Notes under the pieces: model-generated
The model's input: the letters and a program-made list of their open reading frames with translations, nothing else
Databases searched by the model: none
What the model was told of the DNA's origin: nothing
Part shown: positions 21,450 through 29,586 of the stretch, in pieces
How positions within the stretch are numbered: the first letter of the stretch is position 1
Layout: the number at the start of each line of letters is the position of its first letter
Made by a program: the position numbers and the translations under genes
Source of the DNA: Thiohalocapsa sp.
GTDB lineage: Bacteria; Pseudomonadota; Gammaproteobacteria; Chromatiales; Chromatiaceae
Reading direction: 5' to 3'
DNA length: 64,000 nt
Assembly: GCA_028277725.1 (NCBI GenBank)
Contig: JANQFX010000105.1
Coordinates: 1-64,000, forward strand

Positions 21450-24400
21450 ATGGCCGCCGCCAAGCCCCTAGATACCCCGAGCAACGATCAGCACGAGGCC
21501 GCCGTGGCGGTGAGGGCCCAGGCCGCGCACGACACACCACCCGCCTCGGCGGCGGAACTCGGCGGCCACCAGCCCGGCCGGGTCCAGGTGATCCGTCGCA
21601 ACGGCAAGGTCACCCACTTCGACCCGAACAAGATCAAGGTGGCCATGACCAAAGCCTTCCTCGCCGTCGAGGGCGGCAGCGCCGCGGCCTCCTCACGCAT
21701 TCACGACCGGGTGGAGTCCCTCACCGAGCAGGTGGCGAGCGCGCTGACCCGGCGCCTGCCGGGCGGCGGCACCGTGCACATCGAGGACATCCAGGATCAG
21801 GTGGAGCTGGCGCTGATGCGCGCCGGCGAGCACAAGGTGGCCCGCGACTACGTGCTCTATCGCGATGCACGCGCCCGCGAGCGCGCCGAGAAGAGCGCCG
21901 CCGGCGCCGCGGTGGAGGGCGCCGTCGAGCAGGGGTTGCACATCACGCTGGCCGACGGCAACACCCGGCCCTTGGATACCGAGCGCCTGGCGCGACTGGT
22001 GGATGAGGCCGCGCGAGGGCTGGACGGCGTCGAAGCCGAGGCCATCCTGACCGATACGCTGCGCAACCTCTTCGACGGCGTCAAAGAGGCCGACGTGAGC
22101 CAGGCGCTGGTGATGTCGGCGCGCGCCATGATCGAGCGCGAACCCGCCTACAGCCAGGCCGCAGCCAGGTTGCTGCTGGACATCATGCGGCGCGAGGCGC
22201 TGGGCTTTCTGGACCTCGGCGTGGGTGTCGAGACCCAGGCCGATATGGGCGAGCGCTATGCGGACTACTTCAAGGCCTATGTGCAGCGCGCCGGCGACCT
22301 GGAACTGCTCGACAAGCAGCTCGGGCGCTTCGACCTCGATCGCCTCGGCGCGGCGCTGAAACCGGAGCGCGATCTGCAGTTCACCTACCTCGGCCTGCAG
22401 ACCCTCTACGACCGCTACTTTATCCACACCGACCGCGGCATCCGCTTCGAGCTGCCGCAGGCCTTCTTCATGCGCGTCGCCATGGGGCTCGCCATCAACG
22501 AGATCGACCGCGAGGAGCGGGCCATCGAGTTCTACGAGCTGCTGTCCAGCTTCGACTTCATGAGCAGCACGCCGACCCTGTTCAACTCCGGCACCCTGCG
22601 CCCGCAGCTCAGCTCCTGCTACCTCACCACGGTGCCGGACGACCTAGACGGCATCTACGGCGCCATCAAGGACAACGCCCTGCTGAGCAAGTTCGCCGGG
22701 GGGCTGGGCAACGACTGGACCCGCGTGCGCGGCATGGGGGCCCACATCAAGGGCACCAACGGCAAGAGCCAGGGCGTGGTGCCCTTCTTGAAGGTGGCCA
22801 ACGATACGGCCGTCGCCGTCAACCAGTGCTTCGCACCGGACACGACCGTGTTCACCGCCGATGGCCCCAAGCCCATCGCCGACATCAAGCGCGGCGATCT
22901 GGTGCTGGGCCAGCGCGGTCGCTACCGGGAGGTGACGGACCACATGGTCTACGACCAGAAGGACGCGCCGATGGTCCGGGTGCGGGTCAAGCACTCCGTG
23001 AACGATCTCAAGGTGACCGCCGGGCATCCGTTCTGGGCCATCAAGGGTGTGCCTCAGGAGCAGTCCATCGAGCGCACCCTGCGGCAGATCGAGACCGGCC
23101 GCTTCAAGCCCGACTGGGTCGAGGCGGGCGCACTCGGCTGCGGCGACTATGTCGCGCAGGTGATCCCGGGTGAAGTCGTCCCCGTCGAGGGGTTCACCGA
23201 GGCCGACGCCCGCTTCTACGGCATCCTGCTCGGCGACGGACACCTGACCGGCGGCTACGAGTTCGGCGTGTCCGGCAACCCATGCCGAGACGGCGGCCAT
23301 CTCGACTTCGTGCGCGCCTACCTCAGCGAGCGCGGTATCCACTTCTGGGAGAACGCTAGGGGCGACTCTTACCTCCAGATCAAGTGGTCCATCGGCAAGG
23401 GTCTTGCCCGCTGCGCCACCACCGGCCAGTGGGTCGGCCTGGACCAGGCCGCCCTGCCCTTCACCGAAGCCGACCTCTACGACGCCGCCCGCAACAAGCG
23501 CATCGCCCGGCGTTTCAGCCACCTGCCGCATAATCAGGCCCTGGCGCTGGTCCAGGGCCTGCTGGAGACCGACGGCGGTGTGAGTCGCGGCAAGGAGATC
23601 TACTTCACTAGTACCTCCGCGGCGCTCGCCGAAGGCCTGCGTTACCAACTGCTGCGCCTCGGGATTCCCTGCGCTGGACAGTACCGCGAGCGCGACAACG
23701 CCCACGACGGCACCCGCTCCGACGGCAGCGTTATCTCCTTCTCGGGCAGCACCCGCGCCTTCGACCTGCGCATCCCGGCGGCACCGCAGATCGCAGACCT
23801 CGTCGGGGTGCCGGCGCTGACCAAGCAGAACTGGTTCCGCCTCGGCAACTGGGTCTTCACCCGCGTCAAGGCCGTCGAGCCTATCGCGCCTGTGGCCGAG
23901 GTGCACGACCTCAAGGTGGACGGCGACGAAAGCTACATGACCGCGGCGGCCCTGGTGCACAACGGCGGCAAGCGCAAGGGCGCGGTCTGCGCCTATCTCG
24001 AGACTTGGCACGTGGACATCGAGGAGTTCCTGGACCTGCGCAAGAACACCGGCGACGACCGCCGCCGCTGCCACGACATGAACACCGCCAACTGGGTGCC
24101 GGACCTGTTCATGAAGCGCGTCGCCGAGGACGGCATGTGGTCCCTGTTCAGCCCGGACGAGACACCGGACCTGCACGACCTGATGGGCCAGGCCTTCGAG
24201 CAGGCCTACACCGCCTACGAGGAACGTGGCGAGCGGGGGGAGCTCCGCGTCCACAAGCGGATCAAGGCGGTGGATCTGTGGCGCAAGATGCTGGCCATGC
24301 TGTTCGAGACCGGTCATCCGTGGGTCGCCTTCAAGGACCCCTGCAACCTGCGCTACACCAACCAGCACATCGGCCAGGTGCACAGCTCCAACCTCTGCAC

Positions 24401-25541
24401 CGAGATTACGCTGCACACCAACGATCAGGAGATCGCGGTCTGCAACCTAGGGTCGGTCAACCTGGCCAACCACGTCGGCCACAACGGCCTGGACACCGCC
24501 AAGCTCGAGAAGACCGTCGACACCGCCATGCGCATGCTCGACAACGTCATCGACTACAACTTCTACAACGTGCCCCAGGCGCGCAAGTCCAACCTGCGCC
24601 ATCGCCCGGTGGGCCTGGGGCTGATGGGCTTCCAGGACGCGCTGTACAAGCTCGGCATCGCCTACGCCAGCCCCGAGGCCGTGCAGTTCGCCGATCAGAG
24701 CATGGAGCGGCTGAGCTACTACGCCATCCAGGCCAGCACCGACTTAGCCTCCGAGCGCGGACGCTACCAGAGCTTCGACGGCAGCCTGTGGAGCCAGGGC
24801 GTGCTTCCCATCGACAGTATCCAGCGGCTCGCCGAAGGCCGCGGCGGGTATCTCGACATGGACACCAGCGTGACGCTGGATTGGGACGCCCTGCGCGAGC
24901 GGGTGCGCACCATCGGCATGCGCAACAGCAACTGCATGGCCATCGCCCCCACGGCCACCATCAGCAACATCTGCGGCGTCAGCCAGTCCATCGAGCCCAC
25001 GTACCAGAACCTGTTCGTCAAATCGAACCTGTCCGGCGAGTTCACCGTCGTCAACCCGTACCTGGTCGCCGACCTGAAGCAACGCGGCCTCTGGGACAGC
25101 GTCATGGTCAACGACCTCAAGTACTACGACGGCAGCGTGCAGCAGATCGACCGCGTGCCCGACGACCTGAAGCAGACCTACGCCACGGCCTTCGAGATCG
25201 ACGCCCGCTGGCTGGTGGAGGCCGGCAGCCGCCGTCAGAAGTGGCTCGACCAGGCCCAGAGCCTGAACCTGTACATGAGCGAGCCCTCGGGCAAGAAGCT
25301 CGACAACCTATACAAGCTCGCCTGGGTGCGCGGCCTCAAGACCACCTACTACCTCCGCTCCATGGGCGCCACCCACGTCGAAAAGTCCACCATGGACGAC
25401 GCGAGCAAGGCCAACCGCCTGTCCGCCGTCGGCGGCAGCTACGTCAGCATGGGCAAGAGCAACGGCAAGGGGAATGGCAACGGCGCCGAAGCGCCCCAGG
25501 CGTGCTCCATCCTCGATCCGGAGTGCGAGAGCTGTCAGTGA
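21450..25541 (+). CDS. nrdA: Ribonucleoside-diphosphate reductase alpha subunit (class Ia), interrupted by an intein
   Basis: The 1363-residue precursor includes a 379-residue intein (residues 460-838); the mature chain would be about 984 residues. An N-terminal ATP-cone (VIRRNGKVTHFDPNKIKVAM) is followed by a second cone-like region, as in the Pseudomonas-type enzyme. The active site elements FNSGTLRPQLSSCYL, SSNLCTEITLHTN and NSNCMAIAPTATISNICG are present, and the C-terminal redox cysteines appear in CSILDPECESCQ. NrdA reduces ribonucleotides to dNTP precursors using the radical from NrdB. ATG 21450 is preceded by gaggag; the longer ORF start was rejected. Its partner nrdB lies 7.9 kb downstream beyond an accessory island. 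Confidence 0.97.
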   Translation: MAAAKPLDTPSNDQHEAAVAVRAQAAHDTPPASAAELGGHQPGRVQVIRRNGKVTHFDPNKIKVAMTKAFLAVEGGSAAASSRIHDRVESLTEQVASALTRRLPGGGTVHIEDIQDQVELALMRAGEHKVARDYVLYRDARARERAEKSAAGAAVEGAVEQGLHITLADGNTRPLDTERLARLVDEAARGLDGVEAEAILTDTLRNLFDGVKEADVSQALVMSARAMIEREPAYSQAAARLLLDIMRREALGFLDLGVGVETQADMGERYADYFKAYVQRAGDLELLDKQLGRFDLDRLGAALKPERDLQFTYLGLQTLYDRYFIHTDRGIRFELPQAFFMRVAMGLAINEIDREERAIEFYELLSSFDFMSSTPTLFNSGTLRPQLSSCYLTTVPDDLDGIYGAIKDNALLSKFAGGLGNDWTRVRGMGAHIKGTNGKSQGVVPFLKVANDTAVAVNQCFAPDTTVFTADGPKPIADIKRGDLVLGQRGRYREVTDHMVYDQKDAPMVRVRVKHSVNDLKVTAGHPFWAIKGVPQEQSIERTLRQIETGRFKPDWVEAGALGCGDYVAQVIPGEVVPVEGFTEADARFYGILLGDGHLTGGYEFGVSGNPCRDGGHLDFVRAYLSERGIHFWENARGDSYLQIKWSIGKGLARCATTGQWVGLDQAALPFTEADLYDAARNKRIARRFSHLPHNQALALVQGLLETDGGVSRGKEIYFTSTSAALAEGLRYQLLRLGIPCAGQYRERDNAHDGTRSDGSVISFSGSTRAFDLRIPAAPQIADLVGVPALTKQNWFRLGNWVFTRVKAVEPIAPVAEVHDLKVDGDESYMTAAALVHNGGKRKGAVCAYLETWHVDIEEFLDLRKNTGDDRRRCHDMNTANWVPDLFMKRVAEDGMWSLFSPDETPDLHDLMGQAFEQAYTAYEERGERGELRVHKRIKAVDLWRKMLAMLFETGHPWVAFKDPCNLRYTNQHIGQVHSSNLCTEITLHTNDQEIAVCNLGSVNLANHVGHNGLDTAKLEKTVDTAMRMLDNVIDYNFYNVPQARKSNLRHRPVGLGLMGFQDALYKLGIAYASPEAVQFADQSMERLSYYAIQASTDLASERGRYQSFDGSLWSQGVLPIDSIQRLAEGRGGYLDMDTSVTLDWDALRERVRTIGMRNSNCMAIAPTATISNICGVSQSIEPTYQNLFVKSNLSGEFTVVNPYLVADLKQRGLWDSVMVNDLKYYDGSVQQIDRVPDDLKQTYATAFEIDARWLVEAGSRRQKWLDQAQSLNLYMSEPSGKKLDNLYKLAWVRGLKTTYYLRSMGATHVEKSTMDDASKANRLSAVGGSYVSMGKSNGKGNGNGAEAPQACSILDPECESCQ
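22827..23963 (+). other. Intein with LAGLIDADG-type endonuclease region in NrdA
   Basis: The intein begins at Cys (CFAPDTTVFTADGPKPIADI, block A), with block B TAGHPFWAIK, endonuclease-like blocks LLGDGHLTGG and LVQGLLETDGGV, and block F/G VHDLKVDGDESYMTAAALVHN. It interrupts the conserved extein sequence AVNQ/GGKRKGAVCAYLETWH, which rejoins perfectly when it is removed. The penultimate His and final Asn are present. The first C-extein residue is Gly, not Cys, Ser or Thr, so the usual transesterification nucleophile is missing. It may splice by an alternative route, as described for bacterial intein-like domains, or only cleave. The endonuclease aspartates look intact (GDG, TDG). Confidence 0.93.
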
Positions 25542-25544
25542 GGG

Positions 25545-25609
25545 GAAGTTTGAAGGGGGAAGGGTGAAGTTTGAAGGGAAGACCGGCGCGCTGGGCGCGC
25601 CGGCTTCCG
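25545..25609 (+). repeat. Purine-rich repeat and GC hairpin after nrdA
   Basis: Directly after the nrdA stop, gaagtttgaaggg occurs twice within about 35 bases in an all-purine-rich strand. It is followed by an accggcgcgc / gcgcgccgg hairpin. No T-run is present. The position marks the left boundary of the accessory island. Confidence 0.5.
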
Positions 25610-25676
25610 CGCCTGGGACCGCCGGCCCGCGCGGCGCTAGCCGCGCTGCGCCCGAAACCGAGCCAAACCGACTGCA

Positions 25677-25696
25677 ATATGGCGAAATCGCCATAT
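25677..25696. promoter_or_regulatory. Palindromic operator upstream of brnTA
   Basis: The 20-base sequence atatggcgaaatcgccatat has 9-bp perfect arms around a 2-base centre and ends 17 bases before the brnT start. BrnA antitoxins autorepress their operon, so this is the likely BrnA (or BrnTA complex) site. Confidence 0.6.
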
Positions 25697-25713
25697 CCCT
25701 GCTAACCTGACTC

Positions 25714-26007
25714 ATGAAGGCGCCTACGTTCGAATGGGACGAAGCCAAGAACCTGGCAAATCAGCGCAAGCACGGCGTGGCCTTCGAGGACGCCCAAATG
25801 GCGTTCCGAGACCCTCGCCGAATCGTTGCCAAGGATCACAAGCACAGCCGCACCGAGGAAAGGTTCTATTGCTTCGGGCTCGACAAGGACGGCCGCGGCA
25901 TCCTGACGGTTCGGTTTACCTATCGAGCGGGTCGCATACGCATCATCGGCGCGGGTTACTGGAGAGAGGGGAAAGCCCTTTATGAACAGGCCAATAGACT
26001 ACACTGA
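25714..26007 (+). CDS. brnT: BrnT family ribonuclease toxin
   Basis: The 97-residue protein has the BrnT signature: FEWDEAKNLANQRKHGVAFEDAQMAF, then RTEERFYCFGLDKDGRGILTVRFTYR and RIRIIGAGYW. BrnT is a RelE-fold RNase that arrests translation until bound by BrnA. The toxin-first order and the 26-base overlap with brnA are usual for the family. The conserved Lys, Arg and Glu residues of the fold are visible, so the toxin looks intact. Confidence 0.92.
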   Translation: MKAPTFEWDEAKNLANQRKHGVAFEDAQMAFRDPRRIVAKDHKHSRTEERFYCFGLDKDGRGILTVRFTYRAGRIRIIGAGYWREGKALYEQANRLH

Positions 26008-26230
26008 CGAATCGCTCGGTGAGCTCGAGATCGTCGCCGATTTCCTGCCGTCGCCCGACGACCTCGTCCTCAAGCAACAACAAACCAAAGTCACGATTTC
26101 ACTCAGCACGGAGAGTGTCGAGTTCTTCAAAGCCGCGGCCAAGCGCCACAATACGCCTTACCAGAAGCTCATTCGTCAGTTGTTGGATGAGTACGTCGCT
26201 CACGAAAAGCAGAAGGCTTCGCCCTCGTAG
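25982..26230 (+). CDS. brnA: BrnA family antitoxin
   Basis: The 82-residue protein ends in a ribbon-helix-helix segment (KVTISLSTESVEFFKAAAKRHNTPYQKLIRQLLDEYV), the DNA-binding and toxin-neutralising part of BrnA. The N-terminal LGELEIVADFLPSPDDLVLK is the flexible toxin-binding region. It overlaps brnT, giving coupled synthesis, and should repress the operon through the palindrome upstream of brnT. Confidence 0.9.
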   Translation: MNRPIDYTDESLGELEIVADFLPSPDDLVLKQQQTKVTISLSTESVEFFKAAAKRHNTPYQKLIRQLLDEYVAHEKQKASPS

Positions 26231-26310
26231 CTTGATGCTTCTGCTTGTTGACGCTGCCGTCGATCTACCTGCCAACCCTCACCGCGTTTTTGCGGAATCG
26301 GAAATAGAAA

Positions 26311-26529
26311 ATGCTTCAGCATAAGGGCTACCGCGGTACTTTCGAGCAAGATGAAGGCGTCCTGCACGGCCGAGTGATCAGGTTGCGCGACGTCATCACC
26401 TTTGTCGGCCAGCCCGAGGACGAGATGGACCAGGCCTTCCGCGACAGCATCGACGACTACCTAGGTTTTTGTGCTAAGCGCGGAGAGCTACCGCCGACTG
26501 TCAATGCAGATGCAAGTAAAGGAATTTGA
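26311..26529 (+). pseudogene. Truncated HicB-like antitoxin
   Basis: The 72-residue ORF begins MLQHKGYRGTFEQDEGVLHG and continues DVITFVGQPEDEMDQAFRDSIDDYLGFCAKRGELPP, the HicB partial RNase-H-like domain. Normal HicB proteins of this type are about 105-115 residues and end in a ribbon-helix-helix segment. Here the frame stops soon after RGELPP, just where that DNA-binding part should begin, and there is no hicA gene beside it. It is most likely a decayed antitoxin. Confidence 0.75.
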
Positions 26530-26572
26530 CCCCTTTGCCAACAACAGAACAGAGACCGCAGGCACCAGTACC

Positions 26573-26938
26573 ATGCCACAAGACTTCAACGACGACCCCC
26601 ACCTCGACGTCTGCCAGAACATCGAATTTGGCCTGCGTGTGCAGTACGACCGCTCACCCGGCCTCACCGACACCCAATGCATCTTCGCCCTCGACAGCGC
26701 CAAGGTGGCCATCAAACAGCAGCTCGGCTACGCCAAGAACGAACGCGTCAACGTACTGCCGGGCACGGAAGGCATCATCGACTGGTGCGTGAGCATCGGC
26801 CAAGAGCGCATCGGCGACGCGAGTGACCTGACCCTCAAGGAATACGTGGCCCGGATGGAGAAGATCAAACGGTCGGTGAAGGGGCATTCCGAGGCGGGGC
26901 CGCGTGGGTATCGCGAGTTTATTCGGGAGTATGTCTAA
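26573..26938 (+). CDS. Conserved hypothetical protein
   Basis: From ATG 26573 the product is 121 residues (MPQDFNDDPHLDVCQNIEFG to FIREYV). It looks like a compact folded alpha/beta protein with hydrophobic periodicity and no signal peptide or membrane segment. I do not recognise the family or any catalytic motif. The ORF track starts earlier at 26471, but that part overlaps the HicB remnant. It stands alone in the accessory island. Confidence 0.6.
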   Translation: MPQDFNDDPHLDVCQNIEFGLRVQYDRSPGLTDTQCIFALDSAKVAIKQQLGYAKNERVNVLPGTEGIIDWCVSIGQERIGDASDLTLKEYVARMEKIKRSVKGHSEAGPRGYREFIREYV

Positions 26939-27110
26939 CCGCCTTGTCCGGCACGGGATTAATCGTGGCATCTCCCGGTTTCTTCTGTCCCGCTTTCTTC
27001 GTTTTCTCCCGCTTCTCTCATCTGAGGTGCTTAGGCCGTGCCCTGCCTAGCACTCGGTGCACATGACCCAGCCTAGTTAACTGTTCGCCAGCGACAAAGA
27101 AGAGCACGTA

Positions 27111-27965
27111 ATGCAGCTCAAACACTTCCAAGAGCAGATATTCTTCGCCACAGTACGGATCACGATTCCGACGGACACTGGAAAGGGAGCATCGATTGGT
27201 ACAGGCTTTATCTATCAGGTTCCAGTGTCTAAGGAAAAGCACTGTATCCTGCTTGTGTCGAATCGCCATGTCTACGGTGATCCGACGAAGCCAATTCAAC
27301 TTGTGTTCCACCGGCGGGATGGGAACGATCCGGCTCGCCCACAGCTGGGGCAGACTGTCGTCCTAGCCGACGAGAAGTTTGAGAGCGTCTTCACCGGTCA
27401 TCCAGACCCGTCAGTTGACTTGGCGTGCATAAACATCTCGAAAATTGGGCACCACGAGCCGCCGATATTCTTCAAGAATCTGACTGACGATTTAATGCCC
27501 GATTTCCAGCACGAGCTATTGCTCCCTGGCAACGACGTATGGTTCGTCGGCTATCCGGCTAACCGCTTCGACACGGCTAACAATCTCCCGGTACTAAGGC
27601 GCGGGTACATTGCGAGCATTCCCAAGATCGACTTTGAGGGTAGGTCTGAGTTCCTGATCGATGCGCAGGTGTTCCCTGGCTCAAGTGGCAGTCCTGTATT
27701 TACCTCTCTCGGGAATCAATTCAGGCTCGTCGGCGTCGTCTCTCAGACGATGATCAAGAATGAGCAGCTCCAAGCCATTCCTACCGGGGCTGCTCTCGGA
27801 GTCCAGCAGATCCTCGGTCTCGGGATCGTCCTAAAGGCTTCGCTGTTGACCCCTCTCCTGGAGACAGCGACTCGGGAGATTCGGGAGAGATTGGCAGCTG
27901 AACAGCCCGAGCCAACACTGGCAGACGAAAAGGAAGGCGAACCAGTTGGTTCAGCGGACGGCTAA
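27111..27965 (+). CDS. Trypsin-like serine protease domain protein
   Basis: The 284-residue product shows a chymotrypsin-fold triad: His in LLVSNRHVYG near residue 53, Asp in PSVDLACINIS near 101 and Ser in FPGSSGSPVF near 198. There is no signal peptide, membrane helix or PDZ domain, so it should act in the cytoplasm, unlike DegP-type proteases. The C-terminus is acidic and probably disordered. Cytoplasmic stand-alone trypsin-like proteins of this kind occur in accessory and defence-associated regions. Its base composition is lower in GC than its neighbours, which suggests transfer. Confidence 0.82.
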   Translation: MQLKHFQEQIFFATVRITIPTDTGKGASIGTGFIYQVPVSKEKHCILLVSNRHVYGDPTKPIQLVFHRRDGNDPARPQLGQTVVLADEKFESVFTGHPDPSVDLACINISKIGHHEPPIFFKNLTDDLMPDFQHELLLPGNDVWFVGYPANRFDTANNLPVLRRGYIASIPKIDFEGRSEFLIDAQVFPGSSGSPVFTSLGNQFRLVGVVSQTMIKNEQLQAIPTGAALGVQQILGLGIVLKASLLTPLLETATREIRERLAAEQPEPTLADEKEGEPVGSADG

Positions 27966-28013
27966 TCGCCGCCGCTGACCATGTCGTTAGGCGCCCACAT
28001 AAGCAAAAGAAGC

Positions 28014-28033
28014 AAAAGGGGCCAGGCTCAATA
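28014..28033 (+). repeat. Short repeat aaaaggggccaggctcaata, copy 1
   Basis: This 20-base sequence recurs with one mismatch at 29110-29129 and in shorter form at 29135-29152. Similar short repeats are seen near remnants of small transposases, but no transposase is present here. Confidence 0.5.
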
Positions 28034-28058
28034 AACAGCACAATCAGGTTCGCGACCC

Positions 28059-28247
28059 ATAAAACTTGAGTTCGCCCCAGTCGCAGACGCTGCTTACTTC
28101 GAGATTTCGACCGCCGAAGTGGCGACCACGAAGCAGATCGAAACGGGAATCATGGCCGACTACGATGCGGAGGATCATCTGGTCGGCATCGAGGTGCTGT
28201 CGGTCAGCAAGCGGGACATTGGGAAGACGCTCGACGAGGTGGCTTGA
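28059..28247 (+). pseudogene. DUF2283 protein lacking a normal start codon
   Basis: The reading frame gives KLEFAPVADAAYFEIST and later GIMADYDAEDHLVGIEVLSVSK, a clear DUF2283 pattern, ending at TGA 28245-28247. Where the initiator ATG should stand the codon is ATA (28059-28061), and no ATG, GTG or TTG occurs between it and the upstream stop. Either the start was lost by mutation or an ATA start is used. It is absent from the ORF track for that reason. Confidence 0.6.
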
Positions 28248-28297
28248 GCGGATTCAAGAGTCGGCAAATGCTTCGAGCAAAGTCGGTAGAAAGAAAT

Positions 28298-28449
28298 CTC
28301 GCGCAGAGACGCTAAGGCGCAGAGAAGATAAAGTCACGAGCATCATTGGGCACATCGAAGCACGAGGCCTTGGGTTTGGATAGGAGATTGCGCTGCTTAA
28401 CTCGAACGGCCCTCTTTCTTCCCTTTGCGCCTCTGCGGCTCTGCGCGAG
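28298..28449. repeat. Foldback repeat, 'cgcagag' type
   Basis: Left arm ctcgcgcagagacgctaagg (28298 onward) and right arm 28423-28449 (ending ggctctgcgcgag) are inverted copies of about 27 bp with a few mismatches. The interior has no gene. Such arms made of iterated cgcagag/ctctgcg units recur in many unrelated bacterial genomes. Confidence 0.65.
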
Positions 28450-28502
28450 CCCTTCTTTATGCGTCGCAACAGCCTGGCGAACTACGTTATCCCTAGTCAA
28501 CC

Positions 28503-28724
28503 ATGAACACGATCGGCGGCCAATTCAGCGATGACTATGGATGGGAGGTCACCGTCTTCCATAAGCTGAGGGCCGCCTCGGATGGCGTCATATTTTTTCA
28601 GGGCAGCATTAACTGGGACAGATATCTCGCGGACCACTCGCCAAGATTTCAAATACACCTAGTCATTCTCAACTACACGATATTTGAGGGGTGCGTTTAT
28701 TATCTGCACCACCGATATGACTAA
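28503..28724 (+). CDS. Possible small hypothetical protein
   Basis: A 73-residue ORF (MNTIGGQFSDDYGW to LHHRYD) with a hydrophobic, aromatic C-terminal half. No ribosome site is evident and I know no homologue. It lies between two foldback repeats and may be a gene fragment or chance ORF. Confidence 0.25.
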   Translation: MNTIGGQFSDDYGWEVTVFHKLRAASDGVIFFQGSINWDRYLADHSPRFQIHLVILNYTIFEGCVYYLHHRYD

Positions 28725-28904
28725 ACAGCCAAGACAACGGCCGTTGCCAGCGTAGACCACAGGGTTCCGGAGAGGTCGGGATCGCTCTGCATGCACATTC
28801 AAGTTGAGCGGTAGAGATCACTGTTCCCACTGCCAAGCGCGACAAAGACCGGTCCTTCGGCTGACCTGGGAGCTACGTGCTTTTTGCAGGGCCGGAAGAG
28901 AAAT

Positions 28905-29047
28905 AGTTCGCGCAACGCCGCAACGAAGAGAACCCCTGTGAAATTAATACAGATCGAAGCATTAGTAATAAAACCCGCGGAGCATGTTTCGTCGATTCGA
29001 CAGAAGGGCTTCTTTCTTCGCGTTGGCCGTTGCGCCGTTGCGCGAGA
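28905..29047. repeat. Foldback repeat, 'cgcaacg' type
   Basis: Left arm gttcgcgcaacgccgcaacg (from about 28906) is complementary, with about three mismatches, to cgttgcgccgttgcgcgaga ending at 29047. The interior is AT-richer and carries no gene. Its architecture parallels the foldback at 28298-28449 but with a different repeat unit. Confidence 0.6.
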
Positions 29048-29109
29048 CCACTCTTCGACGAATAGCAGCGGATTGCGGCGCGGGGTCACTGCTGGGAAGC
29101 CATAAAAGG

Positions 29110-29152
29110 AAAAGGGGCCAGCCTCAATAGAATAGGGGGTCAGGCTCGAATA
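29110..29152 (+). repeat. Short repeat cluster, copies 2 and 3
   Basis: Copy 2 (aaaaggggccagcctcaata) is followed 5 bases later by the variant gggggtcaggctcgaata. A possible inverted relative, gaatttgacccctttgcc, lies at 26522-26539. Confidence 0.5.
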
Positions 29153-29287
29153 AGCGGTGGGCCGCTCAGATGAACATGAAGATTCATGAACGCTGCATGG
29201 CCGCGATATTCAACTGGCACCCGTCATTGCAGGCTGGGACTCGGGCCATCTACGAGCCCGTAGCGAACCGACCAAATAGCAGGCTCC

Positions 29288-29433
29288 ATGCCGACGATGA
29301 GTATGCGCTACGGGATTATCCTTCGCATGTACTGTGCGTCCGCGGAACATCCTCCTCCGCATGTGCACGCATACGACGGCGAGCATGGGGCGCGAATCGA
29401 CATTGGGACCTGCGAAGTCATGGACGGACGGCG
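29288..29433 (+). pseudogene. DUF4160 gene, 5' part only
   Basis: The frame starting at ATG 29288 reads MPTMSMRYGIILRMYCASAE then HPPPHVHAYDGEHGARIDIGTCEVMDGR, the N-terminal half of a DUF4160 protein, with the PPHxHA motif. After VMDGR the frame loses similarity and the DUF2442 reading frame takes over. The C-terminal half of DUF4160 is missing. DUF4160 and DUF2442 genes are commonly adjacent, so an internal deletion is the simple explanation. Confidence 0.7.
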
Positions 29434-29586
29434 GATATGTACGTGTTCAGCAAGCTCCGTGATCCGAATGAGTTCCGCGAGGCGCATGTCTCGTTCGACA
29501 GGGTCGGCTGGGACCACGGGGTCGACCTGGACGCAGATTACGTGTCTCGGCACCGCGAGCAAAAGCCAGGCCCCAGGAACGGATGA
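29426..29586 (+). pseudogene. DUF2442 gene, 3' part only
   Basis: In another frame, the segment FSKLRDPNEFREAHVSFDRV followed by GWDHGVDLDADYVSR is the C-terminal half of a DUF2442 protein, ending at TGA 29584-29586. Its N-terminal strands are missing and it joins the DUF4160 fragment out of frame. The deletion endpoint lies near 29426-29436. Confidence 0.7.

Larger units (their letters stand above)
28725..29287. other. Gene-free stretch holding repeats
   Basis: This 563-base region has no convincing coding sequence. It contains the second foldback repeat (28905-29047) and the cluster of short ggggccagcctcaata-type repeats (29110-29152), described separately. Confidence 0.5.

Noticed and set aside
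22644-24416. 590-residue minus-strand ORF opposite nrdA
   Set aside because: It spans both extein and intein in antisense; an ORF indifferent to the intein borders is not a real gene.
25545-25582. CRISPR-like repeat after nrdA
   Set aside because: Only two copies of a 13-base purine word with no spacers of regular length; simple repeat instead.
28298-29047. CRISPR array as partner of the Cas6-like gene
   Set aside because: The repeats are inverted pairs of different words, not direct repeats with unique spacers.
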